NCBI GenBank assembly: GCA_030248295.1
Contig: JASANH010000740.1
Coordinates: 36,723 to 100,722 of the forward strand
Reading direction: 5' to 3'
DNA length: 64,000 bases
DNA from: Mesodorylaimus sp. YZB2_4
Lineage: Eukaryota > Nematoda > Enoplea > Dorylaimida > Dorylaimidae
How positions within the stretch are numbered: the first letter of the stretch is position 1; each line of letters begins with the position of its first letter. Position numbers and translations under genes: made by a program. Shown here one piece after another: positions 45,397 through 58,200 of the stretch. The notes below the pieces were generated by a model, which was given only the letters and a program-made list of their open reading frames with translations, did no database searches and was not told the DNA's origin.

Positions 45397-46453
45397 TTTC
45401 CTCGTGATAGGAGCCCTCTAGTAAATTCATCCAAGTTCTAAGTTGATAAGCATGGACAAAGAAGTGCTTGTGGTAGGGTGTAATTAGGCTAATTAGCGCG
45501 TGCTCATCAACAAGGTTAGGGGGTATTGACGCAGACAGTGCGTCACATTTTATGTCTAACTCTGTCCCGCTTTGTATTAATGGCTAGCTCAGGTGAGGTA
45601 AACTGATTAAAATAGTTTTTTATATCGCTTGTGTCACGAGTATCTTCTTGAGCACTTTGTTCAAATTATTATTATTAGCGTCAGTGGAGCAAATAATGTT
45701 TCTGGGTACTGGCACGTATGCATTCGGACTATTTAGGGCGCACCGGGCCAGGCTGCTATTTCTGACGGCTAACACGAGTCTCTGTCCAGGTTAGCCGAAG
45801 ATGATTCATGCATTTTAATTGTCTATTTCGAATTGAGAAAAGACACAACACTGCCTCCCCATCCACCGTGATAAGGCAAGGGTCCTCAACACTGCATATG
45901 ACTTGGCTTGGCAATGCTCAGAAGACGTTTTATGAATGTCCAAATATCTGGGTCGGCATGCATTCCGAATGCGAGATTACCCCTGCTGAGCATTGACTTT
46001 TCTCACAGCCCTCGCCTTGTTTAATTAGACGCTAATTGAGCACGTTTTGAATTTATGAGGAGTGTTGCTGCTTTGTATAAAGTGACCACCCAGGCGGAGC
46101 GGAGGAGGTCAAAGGAATCACGAGATAGAAATTGCTGGTCATGCTATAGAAGGGAGCGGAAGCAGCGAGAGGATGACCAGAGGACACGTACAAAATAAAG
46201 CATTGCTGGGTGGTCCCCTGAGGCACACTGAATTGATGGATTGGCCAGGCGCAATAAGTTCCAAGTCCATGGGCAGATCCATGGGTAGTCCCCCCGCCGA
46301 TGTTCTCAACAAAGCTTATCCCACCAACACCTAGTGTCTTGCCACGCCTGCCCACGCAGCTGCGCCCTATATAAGCTGCTGACCGGGTTAGTCTAAGCAG
46401 CCTTCGACGAGATCAACGCTACAGTCAAGCCTCTCAAGACGACCTCTACAATA
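45397..46453. other. Intergenic, upstream of TSPO
   Basis: Motif-free ORFs only. A TATATAAG-like box near 46,370, about 80 bp upstream of the TSPO start codon, could be its TATA element. Confidence 0.4.
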
Positions 46454-47729
46454 ATGGTTCCAGAAAGCTTGAAGGTGGCCGCGGCCATGTTCCTGCCAAA
46501 CTTCGGTGCCATGCTCGGCCAAAGGTTGACGAAAAACACCTACCGACGCGATGTGTGGTACAAGGTAAGTGTATGCAACCGACGTTCTGAACGCTCTGAC
46601 ACGCATACACTCTGTATATTCTTTCAGGCACTGCAGAAACCCTTCTTCTGCCCGCCGACTTGGGTGTTCGCCCCGGCGTGGATAGCCCTGTATTCGGGTA
46701 TGGGTTGCGCATCGTATCTTATTTGGCGGGATGGAGGCGGCTTCCAAGGCAAAGCGATGGTCCCACTGGCTTGGTACGGTCTTCAACTGGGCATGAACTG
46801 GGGATGGAGCCACATTTTCTTTGGCGCCAAGATGATCGGACTGGTAAGTGGGATAGACAAGTTCACTGAAAAGTGATGCTACAAAACTAAAGGTAGCTCG
46901 AGAAGAAAACCGAACCAGGTAGCAAAAGGGCACTCATTAGCTACAGGATACACAATGCTGTGTGCGCCTTTGGGTGAAGATATGAGATTCCCGAGCTCTT
47001 TCCCATGAAACCCAACTTACGAGTAGTCTTATCATTAAGGCCCCCCAGCATTGCCCACATGGCATAGGATTTGTGGGATGTGCGTCCATTTTGAGCATAC
47101 CAATCAAGACAATCAGCGTGGAATAGTCTTCCACGAATAGCAAACACAATAAGTCGGCCGTGGGTGGGTTTAATTTAGCTTTCGAGACTAAGATAAAAAA
47201 CAAAAATAGTAATTGAAAGTGCCAAGCTCCGCGATAACACCCAAGTGGGGCAGCCTAATAACATGAGATCTGCCCTATGTAAATGCAAATAGCGATCCCC
47301 AAGCGGAGGGCATCGACTGGCACCTGTTCCCCCATTCCATATTTGGAAAGTGGCACCGCATGTGTGATGGAAGTGAAAAACCAAAGGTGCCAGGAGCTAA
47401 AATTTGCATTTTTTTAGATTGCATATAGGATAGGACCACTGCATTTTTGAGTGGTTTTTTGTTTTCCTCAAAAATCCCTGAAGGAAAAATGGAGTAGCCT
47501 GAAAAAGTAAATTTTTCAGGCCGAAATCGAATTAATCGCTCTGACCGGAGTGGCCACAGTAACTGCTTTGGCATTCAAGCCGATCAATACAGCAGCTTAT
47601 CGATTAATGGTGCCCTACTTGGTCTGGTTGGCCTTCTCCTGCTGCTCTATTTTCGAAATCTGGCGCCTCAATAGAAAGACGCACAAATTGGCCATTGCGG
47701 CCTTCAAAAACGACAGAAAGAGCGGTTAA
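46454..47729 (+). CDS. TSPO: Translocator protein of the outer mitochondrial membrane (TspO/MBR family)
   Basis: Exons 46454-46564, 46628-46843 and 47520-47729, all phase 0, give 178 residues (the human protein has 169). Family features include [10 protein letters not shown] near the start, [20 protein letters not shown] (the conserved P-P-x-W-x-F-x-P-x-W), [27 protein letters not shown] (N-W-x-W), then [20 protein letters not shown] and [20 protein letters not shown] ending in LN. Five membrane helices are expected. It binds cholesterol and porphyrins and sits in the outer mitochondrial membrane. The cholesterol-recognition region at the C-terminus (PYLVWLAF) has the usual L/V-x-Y/W-x-K/R-like spacing only in part. 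The second intron is 676 bp. Confidence 0.95.
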
Positions 47730-50340
47730 GCCGATTGGCAAGAATCAAGTGGACGGACCAAGTCAGTTTGTGTAGTATTGTCCATTCAGATGTAATTCGA
47801 TAATGATAGCGATGTCATGTGCGAGTGTCGTGGGTGTGCTCTTGTGATAACGCTTCTATTGTATCATGGTAAGCTCGTTCCGGTGTGTCCATTGGACAAG
47901 GGTAGTAATGTGAGTTATGAATTCGTGCTATGGTCAAACGTTTTTGACGTTGTTACCTACTAATTAAGTATATTAATAATTAAAACGGAGGAAATCTTGC
48001 CCGATTGACGTCAATGCAGTTTTGAGCTGCAGTACTGTATGTAGATACACTATACTTTTTAAAAAGAAGCTTCTTACTGTCATAGCAGACGAGAGAAAAA
48101 TAAGATAGCACCCGCACATCATACTGCCCACAGAGTACACCAACGCATGCTTCTGCTACAACAGTAACCTGCTTGATGCTAAATGAATCTAAATTTGTTC
48201 GTTGTTTTGAGTTTGATCCCTTGTTAGTTAGAAGGGGTGGGAAGTTTTCAAGACTAGAAATGTTTTATTTTAAGCTATAAGATATAGCATCAAGCTTACG
48301 ATTAGCGGTGACCATCTGCACTGATAAGGCCAAAATGTGTTCAAAAAACTTGTGCACACGCTCGAGCTCCTCACTTTTTGTTAGCGCGGGGAGCTGAACA
48401 ACTGCGATCAGCCGGAGCGGGTGGGGGCCCTATAGCTACAAGCTGCTGTGGCCAGCTTTCATAAGTTAGATAATGCTGTTTCAGGTGACAATTTCTTGCG
48501 CTTGGCTGGCAGGCTCGTTAATTGCACTGCACCCGCACCGAATGCCTTAGCCCTCTGGCACAAAAGTGAAAGCAACGAGTCGAACGAGTAGCGCGCAGGT
48601 TCATTTCTAGCCCAATAATTATAGAAAAAGAAAACGAGCGAATCTTTTTTGTTTCAGTAACGCCTGCTGCCTTTTTCTTATGAAAGCTCTCGTCGGGTAC
48701 AATTTAAAAAATTGAACAGTGCCTCGACGTAAAATAGGATTTTCAGGCAAACGCAATAAAGTTGCACTGGACACCCGATCATAGAAGGTGCACTTGATCT
48801 GGAAAACCCGGATTTGGAGAAGAAGAAAGAAAATCAAAGGGTAGCTGTTAAAGATAGGCTGAAGAAAACGTTCTTTGTAGGACCAGTCTCTATTGTGTGC
48901 GTAGTACGTCATTAGAGTGCTAATTACGAGCTGACTATCCCGGACAGTGATCGAATCACAGACTAATGCTGTGATCTTACAATATACAAGGCCATTGGGC
49001 GCATAAGACTTACGAACACGGGCAGGCGGTTCGTAGTCAGTGTTTATTAATACTAATTCCTGTTTATCAGATGCTGTCGCGGTAATTTGAACCCTGGTTC
49101 TTCACTGTTAATGAACTCATGATTGTGAGCCTGGACACTAGTCGCTAGTCATCTAGTAACAGTAACAATGCATCGCTAGTAACAGTTCTAAAGATGGAAG
49201 CGAGTGGACCTGTACTTTGCTTAGCAGCTCATCTATCATAGCCTCTATAGAGTGGCCAATGAGCAAGTGCAAAATGGCTGGAGCTCAATGGTCTGGTACC
49301 TCGCCGTGAAGGGAAATACACTGGATCACTAGCCTTGCGGTGTGTCACACTGGCTATACAGTCGAGCCTCTTCCAACATACTGTAGAATCAAAATCAAAT
49401 CAATAAACAAATAAAAAAGCAAAAATGTGAAAATGGAAAGAAGGGAAAATGTTGGCAGAGTTAAATTATTAATGCAAAAAAACAAGCCATCAAAGAGCTT
49501 TCACAAAGCTCGTTTTCTCGCTCATCATAGAGCAGAAAAGATGGTAGAAGCGTTTGAAGTTATTGCCATATAACGAAAAATACCTTCGAAGGTAAAAAAT
49601 ACCCGATACATAAGCAAATGCTGTTTGGCGATGAACTTGCCCCGACTTTACGAGAGCGGTTAAAGATATGGCCTTAAAATGGAGGAAATGATGAAATATA
49701 GCTAAATGATGTTGATGTTGATGATTTTTAGCCCAGAAAAAAATGCTAGCCAACGGCCCCAATTTTGTGCATTTATCATCGAAAGTGAGTAGATTATTCG
49801 CCTTTTAATGATATCCCGTCCCGTTAAGCATGTGATCGAAGAAAGACTGGAACAGACATACTCGATACTGGGAATGTCTGTAAAAGGCAGATCGAGAAAG
49901 AAGAATCTGTGCAAACTGGCTTAGTTCCTGTTCATGTTTGCTTGCCCATGCGGTCTTTCGACACTAGGAGCTCAGTTTTCCTCTAGTTCAGTCCATCATG
50001 GAAAAATCGGAGGCCCCAGTCGCACTATCTTGGACACTTGGTGCCGCGCTGGGTAGTCTTGGCACCACCAAAAAGTCACGTTCGCACTAGCGCCGTTACT
50101 AATCGTATAACTTTTCTTTGACTAAACACTGTAAAGCTTTGTCAGGAAAAATCCGGGCAAGCTTAAAAATTTTAAAGTTTTGCTATGAGTCATTCGAAGG
50201 ACCATCGGAAACTACGATTAAAATTCTGGTTTGACTAGTCGTCATCTGCGTTTTGCTCGTGTATTGCGCTTCAAATTTGGGAGAAGTGTAACGTAGTTTG
50301 GGCGGTTTTTCCTGCTCATTAGTTATTTAAAACTAACTCA
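47730..50340. other. Intergenic, no recognisable gene
   Basis: Short ORFs only; no shared repeat was noticed. Confidence 0.35.
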
Positions 50341-50347
50341 ATGCCTA

Positions 50348-50698
50348 TTGGACGCTTTGCAAAATCTAGCAAACGTTTCAAACCAAAATCTGCATCTTTC
50401 CACCGGTTTCAAGCCGTCATATAGTATCCGAAGGCGATCAACGTGCATTACTAGAGAGCTCGCTTTCCGTCCAGAGCAGGACCAGGTTCCTGGACAAAAT
50501 GGGAAGATCAACTTTGAGAGCAAGTGGCAACAAAACGAGGATGCCGATAATGGGTTTATATGGAGGACGATATTTGTTATAATTGTCTTCATTTTATCAT
50601 TTCTGGTCTTTAAAATGAAACTAATGATGCTCGAGGCTGACAGACGGTTGAGCGAGAGCTGGAAGAGGAGACGCAATGAGAGCGTTCATGAGTAATGC
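50348..50698 (+). CDS. Possible single-pass membrane protein, last exon
   Basis: The open frame has no ATG before the membrane segment, so an upstream exon is needed. It contains FIWRTIFVIIVFILSFLVFK, a strong membrane span, followed by a basic/acidic helix (MLEADRRLSESWKRRRNES). The layout resembles the two KCNE-like genes, but residues do not match well enough to claim homology. Confidence 0.35.
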
Positions 50699-50995
50699 CA
50701 TGAGTGCGAGCATTAGAATCAAATTGTATGTTTTTACGTCACGTCATTAGGAGAAGGATACTTAAACTTTGTGGTCTAATTGGTTCTGTAAAGTTAACTG
50801 TAAGCTGACAAATGAACGTGATTTTTTAGCATTCAATTAGTGTTTCAAGCAAGATATGAAGGGGACTGCTTGGATGGAGCAGCAGCAATGAGCGTCAAGT
50901 TTGCGAAAGTCCAAAGTTAAAACTTGACGTTCTCACGTGAATGCCGGCCTGCATGACAGGATTTCGTAGCTCTACAACACATTTAAACATCTCAC

Positions 50996-51010
50996 CCCCC
51001 CCCCCCCCAC
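50996..51010. repeat. Poly-C run
   Basis: A run of about 13 C follows CATCTCA. A similar run lies at 52,361-52,375. These are homopolymers where indel errors are likely. Confidence 0.9.
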
Positions 51011-51349
51011 CTGATACAACTCTAGAAATTATAAGCCACAATCTTCTAATATCGTGCTAAATCGCTCTTTTCATCACGTAATTTTTTCTGTGTTGCTGTT
51101 GGGTGTTGCTTTGTGTGTAGGGTGTGTCTTAGTTTCAGTATCAGAAACTGGTCGCCTGTCTGTTTAACAGCGGTAATCTCGAAAGCAAACAAGGAGCTGC
51201 TACAAGTTCGATCACGCGGCGAAAAAAAGCAGTCAAAATTTTATTAGCGAACTATCCGTTTTGTCATGATAACTAAAATATGAGTTCCACGACTTGATAC
51301 ATGTTTATGACACAAATGCACTGATGCTCATACCTCAAATACTGGCCTA

Positions 51350-53536
51350 TCACTGTGGGTTAACAGAAGCTTTACAGCGAATCCTCCTATTGAACTCGAC
51401 ACGAAACCGTGCACTAATCATGGCGTAAATATAAAAATGAACTATCCTCGACACATTCTCCACAACCCCTTTTATCACATACACGCAGTTGTACCTGTAC
51501 CTCCTTCTTAGCCAGATTTCTATGTCCTCTCGCTCGCTGTCAAAGCCCACTTGAGTGTTGTCGAACACTTGCCACGCTGCAGTGTAAACCACAAAAATTA
51601 GTTGATTCAGCAAGCACATGCTTGTGCTGGCGATGAGCAGTCTGGTCGCTGTCCTCGTCTGCTCAGCTTGCCGATCAACTTTCAATTCCGACTGCATTCG
51701 GACAAAGTGGGAGTGTCTTCTTTGATGGTCACCTGGTCCCAGATTTGGGGACCTGGCTTGAATAATCTTGACCGTAGATGCCTCGCGCTCAGGTCCTTCC
51801 ACGGCAATCATGGTGGTGGCAGTCTTGGTCTTGGAGATCGCTGCGGTCATTTTTACTTTTTTACTGACGTATCTCTTGATTACAGCATGGACCGTAATGA
51901 CCGATAAGAGACCCATGATGGCCATGATTGATATAGGTACGATTTCGTCACTAATCATGTACCAAATAGCATAAGCCTGGCCACCACTGAAGTAGCTGTA
52001 CGTGAAAGTATACAAGGTTGCACCAGTTGCAGGATCTTGTCTTGGCAGAAGCCGATTTAGGAGGGAGTAGTGGAATCTGCCTATTAGTCCACCAATAATA
52101 GATAAGAGGATAGCGCACATGGCAAATGGTTGATTATTGATTTTCTGGTACCAGCGGGGTAAGCGAACGGCAATCATGCGTTCCAGAGAGACGGCCATAG
52201 AGACGAAATCGCTAGTTAGCGAGATGGAGAACAGGGGTCCCTAGAACGACAATTTATGGCTACTTGTCAGCAATCTTTTGTCAAGTGCAGAAATTCAGTC
52301 TCTTGTTTTCCAATTAGGATGTACTCGTAGCGCAAACATCAGGGACAAATGGACTGTTCGACCCCCCCCCCCCCCACCACCACACACGCCTGTACGCCTT
52401 ACGTTTGCTGTCGCAGGTAATTTTCCATTTCTATTCGACCCTCGCAAGCTTTTTATGTCAATACCATAAAATATGGCTGAAGCGATTAGTTTTTCCTGAT
52501 GTTTTCTCTTCGAATATACATCATAATTATCTCGTCCTTCGCCCGAAACCTTTTCAATTAATACTCATATTCTCTCTTTTGCGTACCCATAGGATTTCTG
52601 AGATAATTACTGAGGTATGCCGGTTGTCTCTGCGGAATACGTTGAGCAACAAGCATGAACTATCCTGCTACACTGTAGGATACCTTCCTAAGGTGATGCT
52701 ATGCGCTCATTGCTGCCCTAAAGCCATTCAGTGTGTCTCTGTGGAATACGTTGGGCGACATAAGCATAAACTAACTACTCTGCCATAACTGATGAAACCA
52801 GCAGCCCTGGCGGTCGGGAGTAATCGATACACTCCCCTGGCTAGGACGTCAACCTCTCCGGTTGATGTTTCTAGGTCAGGTATAGTCGCGAGACCTGCCT
52901 TCCTCTAGTCGGAATTATTTACCAGAGACATCAACTTGGTCTCGACTATCTCCAGCCGCCTGGGTGCGCTGGTTACACTGAGGTGACCTTGTGTGTACTG
53001 TAGTAATCAATGCAAGACGAGGCTGCGGTTTCGTACAAGCCGAAATGAGAGGATAACACCAACCATTGATCATGTTTGAGTGACCGAGGTCGCCCAACCA
53101 CAAGACAATGCTACCAACTTACCTGCACCACAATTCTCATGATGCTGGCAGCGTGCGACTTCTCCACCTCGGTGTAATTCAGGAAACACCAGGCATGGAT
53201 GAAAAATAAAGTGTTAAAAATAAGATCTGATGCAGCAATGGCTCTATGATAAATGTAGCTGGGCTGAGTGAAATATGGACTGGACAATGTTACTAAGCTT
53301 AGCACATTCCCGACCATTCCAAATAAGGCGAATATGTAGTCGGTAATGAACAAGGTTCTGAACCATTCTCCATAATTTCTGAGTTGACGATACTGCGACC
53401 AGAAACGCATCCATTGCTCGACACTCATACGAGTCCATGGCCATGTGCAGGAATTGGAAATCAGCGCCTGGGGTTCGGGCGCTAACCACCAGTCGGTAGT
53501 TAGATTGATGTGGGAGCAACTGCTGTTACCGGTCAT
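51350..53536 (-). CDS. Rhodopsin-like (class A) G protein-coupled receptor
   Basis: Exons 53536-53123 and 52240-51350, phase 0, give 434 residues. The extracellular N-terminus has glycosylation sites NSS and NLT. Seven membrane spans can be traced: FITDYIFALFGMVGNVLSLV (GN of TM1), AIAASDLIFNTLFFIHAWCF, then TM3 ending SMAVSLERMIAV (ERM in place of DRY), TM4 FAMCAILLSIIGGLIG, TM5 EIVPISIMAIMGLLSVITVH, TM6 TRLLIASTSMCLLNQLIFVV and TM7 ENVSRIVHFYIYAMISARFR. The pattern suggests a peptide-type orphan receptor; the ligand is unknown. The 882-bp intron holds a repeat (52,800-52,985). Confidence 0.85.
52800..52985 (-). repeat. Hairpin-core repeat family, copy 5, in the GPCR intron
   Basis: Very similar to the copy at 54,080-54,255; shared stretches include AGTAATCGATAC, GGTTGATGTTTCTAG, GGTATAGTCGCGAGAC and GCCGCCTGGGTGCGCTGGTT. 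Confidence 0.8.
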
Positions 53537-54079
53537 GGTCGAACGAGCAGCAGGCAAGCAAGAGCGTGACTGAAAAGGCCCTTTTACTCCGGGTAGCTAG
53601 GCAAACACGTCTTGAAAATAGTCCCAGAAGACCAGAAGTCCGCATATTCACCAGAGAAGAACAAAATGCACCGGCATTATCCATTGAACCATGGCCAAAG
53701 GACCAGCAAAATGTAATGAGGTCACGATATAGGAAGAAATAGGAGAGGGGAAAAATCGAAGACATTTTTATTTGTTCAGGTCCAGAATCTAACACCTCTC
53801 AAACTGTCAGTGTACACCAGAGAAATTAGAGAAGTTATTCCCGTGCGTAGGTTTCAAAAGAAAGTCCTTAGGTTGGACACTCTTCGGGCTAGATGTAGTC
53901 TAATCCGCCCGTTAACGATGAGACACACTGCGCAACCAAAGTTGGAATCGGAGGACAAGTTTTAATGAGTGCATTGTGAATAGGGTAGGAAGAGCTAGTG
54001 CAATTTTGTCTCAGTACAATGCCAAGTCCAAATGTCCCATTCTTCTGAGGCTCGAGAGCTAAGCTTACGTATGTGACCA

Positions 54080-54255
54080 GCACGCCTGGCGGTTGGGAGT
54101 AATCGATACGCTCCCCTGGCTGGGACGTCAACCTCTTCGGTTGATGTTTCTAGAGCAGGTATAGTCGCGAGACTTGCCTACCTTCAGTCGGAGTATTTTG
54201 CTTATAGACTTCGGTCTCGACTATCTCCCGCCGCCTGGGTGCGCTGGTTACACGT
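54080..54255 (-). repeat. Hairpin-core repeat family, copy 6
   Basis: The closest relative of copy 5, in the same orientation, 1.1 kb away and upstream of the GPCR start. Together these are the youngest copies in the window. Confidence 0.8.
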
Positions 54256-54595
54256 ACACTCAACTGATATACCTGGTAAATTGTTGGACTGATGTATTTG
54301 AATGAAGCAATTTACCAGACTAGCAGTCAGCCTACAGTTGCCTACGCGCGAGCCGTGTGAGGACTAGCCGCACGGCTCCAGACGAGGTGTGCTAATCACT
54401 GCTGGTTTGATGATTCAGACCTTTAGCGGCATGAACACGAATTATGTCACGACCAGTCAGAGATTTTCTTGTTGTTTTTTGTGGCTTTACATAGTAAAGG
54501 TTCCCTTGCTCGGTGTACCAGGCGTGTTTGGCCTGCGGGGAAGATTGTATCCTTGGACCTCCACTGGCCGCCTTATACGGACTGACACGGAGCAG

Positions 54596-55104
54596 TGTAG
54601 CTAGCTTACACGACCTGCCTTCGCTGACTGGTCGAGGCACAGGCATGAACCCGACGGTTTAATGTCTCTGGCTCCTATGAGTAGGGCCTTCGGCCTGCCT
54701 GGGGTTTTCCCTCGGTACCTCTGCAGTATACTGTGATGGGTGTACTGTTGTGAAATGCATCATTCCATGTCAATGAGTGCCATAGCTTATGCCTTTGAGT
54801 GCTCTTTTCTATGTTAGGAAGACACCCCCCATCTTTATTGGATGTATGCCAGTGACATGGCCAAGTATCTTGCTTGCCGCCCCGTGGCCGCACCCTAGTC
54901 TGCCTGTCTAGCCTGTTTCCTGTTTCCTGTCAGCTCGGCGTCGTGCCGTCTCATGAGTGACTCAGTCAGTTATTGCTTTGTGTGTGCTCGTGTGTGGTTG
55001 TTTCGTGCGTGATCCCGCTAGGTGGCTAGTAAAGGACTGCTCTCTAGCGTGGGTTGCTTCGTATTTCGCAATAGCTCTGGGGAAGCCACAGCCAGCTTCC
55101 TACA
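54596..55104 (+). repeat. Putative 5' LTR
   Basis: The right end is inferred from CTACA at 55,100-55,104, directly before the primer site. The left end is the inverted match TGTAG at 54,596-54,600, giving 509 bp. The partner LTR is outside the window, so the left end is a guess. Confidence 0.4.
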
Positions 55105-55105
55105 A

Positions 55106-55120
55106 TGGTTCCCATGCCGG
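55106..55120 (+). promoter_or_regulatory. Primer binding site, tRNA-Glu-like
   Basis: TGGTTCCCATGCCGG is complementary to the 3' end of tRNA-Glu as known from insects (…CATGGGAACCA-type ends differ by one base). It sits one base after the presumed LTR end. Confidence 0.6.
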
Positions 55121-55241
55121 ATCGAAAACGGAGGTCCGTGTGAGAGTATTAATCACGTATTTTCGAATTATTAGTTATTGAATTTTTCGCTTAAGTCAGT
55201 TTTCGAATTTTTCATCGAATTATCGTACCTTGGTGACAGGC

Positions 55242-58200
55242 ATGGCCGACCAAGGAGGCAATTTAGTCAACCCGGATTTGGAAAATCAGCCCGCCGATGA
55301 TCATCCCGGCGATCAGAATGAACAGCCCGATCAGAACGATCAGAACGGACAAGTCGATGGCGGTGGTCAAGTCGAGGCCCCGCCCCAGCAGCAAGCAGTC
55401 GCCGACGGTGCTCTCCCAGAGCAGGTGAGACGCCAGTTGGCCGAGTTGGAAGCGCAACGTCGAGAATTGGAATTGCGTGCAAAAGAATTGGAAATTGAAG
55501 ATCGATTATTGATAGCCGAACGACAACGGCACAAGGAGGAGGACGAAAGACGACAAAGACGGCTAGAACAGGAAGAAGAACGATTGCGTCGAGAACAGCA
55601 GCAATTGTTGGACGAACGTGCCAGGCAGCGAGAGGAAGATCGATTGTATCGCGAACGGGTCCAGCAACTCGACAAAGCAGTCGGCGATTTGGTCAATCGG
55701 CAGAAAGAAGTATTGGACAGGGTAAGCCAGCCACCAGTTTTGCCCTCTAGTCAGAATGAGAGTGGGTCTGGCAGTACCAGTTCGCAGCAGCGGGATAGTG
55801 GGTCAGCGGCAGGCTCTGGTCCCACCAGTACCAGTGGTAATCGGACTGCGCCCATCAGTGATCGAAATTTGCTCATCGATTTTGGCCCACCCCAAGATTG
55901 CACGCCCACGAGCATAGATCGTTGGTTCACGTGGCAAGAAATATTATCGAATAATGATTTCGAATTTTGGCAAAGTTTTCTGACGGCTTTGGCGCCCCGC
56001 GCTCAGCGAGAAGTGGACGAGGCGCGAGATCTGCCTACAGTACGCCATGCAGCACGAGTGGCTGCGACCGCCATCGCTCAGTTGGAAATTTCAGCAGCAT
56101 TCGGCCCATCGACGGGTTTCATGCGATTTTGGCTCCAAGAAAATCGACAGCCGCGAGAAGGACAGCCCGACTTGGTGAAATGGTATGTCCCATTGCCACT
56201 CGCGATCCAGTATTTGAATCCAGCAACGAGACGCCCATTGGTCAAAGATCCGGTCACGGGTAAGTACATTACGAGTTCTCAAGCGGCCCGCCATGTTGCC
56301 TTCCAGGACCAGCCCAGTGACCAAGAGCAGGAGGATTCTGTCCAATGGTTGGAAGACTATAATGCCGCGTACGATCAGCTGATGCAAGAAAAGAATGCGG
56401 CGGCCAATCAGGTCGAGGCCCCGCCCCCTGTGTCTCAACCCCCCGCTCCGATTGGTCGAATGGAAAGTGCATCACCAATGGACGCCCAATTGGTGTCAGT
56501 CGTCAAGGCTCTGCAGGATACGGTACAAGCCATGCAAGCGTCGACGCAGCAAACATTGCAAAGTACAGTTCAAGCCATGCAAGCGTCGACCCAGCAAGCC
56601 TTGCAGAATACGGTTCAAGCAGTCCAAGCATCGGCGCAAGCCCAGCAAGCGTCGATTCATCAGTCATTGGTCGATTTGGTAGCTGCAATTAGCCCATCAA
56701 TCAAGACGAAAGGAAAGAAGAAACGTCCTCTGGTCCCACCAGGTCGAACTGCAGTGTCAGATACGACGGATCATTCGGACGATGAATCAATGGTCAGTGT
56801 CGCATCCAGTGTTCAACGACGTCGAGAAAAGCACAATAAGGAAGCGCCGCCCCCCGGGCCACTGCGGAAGTCATCTTCGAAAGCGGATTTGAATACGTCT
56901 CGCCTGCAGCTGGCGATGCGTAAAGGAAAGCCACCCGATTTGAATATTGACAAGTATACGGGTAAGCCCAACTCTCCTCCGTTGGATGAGTGGCTTCAAG
57001 ATTATGCGATGCGTATGCGAATGATGGGCATGCCCGACGATATTGATATGGTCCAGCTTTTGCCAATTTATGTCGCCGATCAACCAGCGCAATGGATATG
57101 TCAATATTATATGAAATACCCAGATTTGAAATCGCTAACGTGGACTCAATTGACGACCGACATGTGCGCACATTTTCAGTTGCGAGATGAATCGTATTTG
57201 ATCGCTCAATTTCAAGAGTTAAAGCCATTGCCAGGTGAGTCCTATTTGGATTTTGGTAACCGATTGGAAAGTGCTGCGAAGCGTGCCTACCCTGGGCTAA
57301 CTGGAGATCAGCTCCGTTGGCCTCTGATCGATGCGTTCAGGAAACATTTGCCAGCCAAATTAGCTCAATTGGTGCAGGATTTGCACATCGATGGATCGCA
57401 ACGCGCGTCGTTCGAAGAAATCAAGCTTCGTGCCGCCAAGTGGCAACTGAGAAATCCGACTGTACCAAAGAATATCGCAGCGCAGCCCGCAGCCGTGGCA
57501 GCTGCAGTCGAAGTATCAAGCAATGAATTTGAGGAAGAAACCCATGCCTTCGCCGCTAGTGCGCCCCCGAACAATCCAAAGTATTTTGGTGCAGGTGCTG
57601 GAGTTCCTGTGTCTGTGCCCCCGGCTCAGCGCCAACAGCAGCGATCGCAAACGACTCGTTATCAGCCAAATGCCCAATTGCAACAACAGCCATCGTATCC
57701 AACGAACGAGCAACGTCGACATTTAGACCAAGTCGCCTCACAGGCGTCGTCGCCTAATGCGTCAGCATCGAATGGAGCGCAAGTCAATGCTCGTCAGCCT
57801 CGTCAAACGCCTACTGGATTGGGAAGCCGTCCTTATCGATCGCCAGAGACTGGTCATACGTATGATACGTTAACGAAATCAGGAATTCCGCGAGATGTGG
57901 CCAATATGCAATGTCGAGAATGCGGTCAATATGGTCATATCGGCGCTCATTGTACAACTCGTCCGCCGTGCGAAGTATGTCATCGAAGCCCAGGGCACGG
58001 TCCATTCCGTTGCCCGAATTTGTATGTCAGCGATTTGGCCGATGCTCAGAGTCAGCAACGAACAGAAAGGTCGCAACAGCGACAATCGAATCAAGGTATG
58101 TCCCAAGGGCAGTCGAATAGACCAGCTGCTGCCCCGCAGCAAGCCCCTAGGCAAGCTGCACAGAATAGTCAAGCCCAGGTGAATCGCGTGGTGGTGCAGT

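Noticed and set aside
46053-46355. 100-codon minus-strand ORF upstream of TSPO
   Set aside because: No motif or splice support; it lies in the presumed TSPO promoter region.
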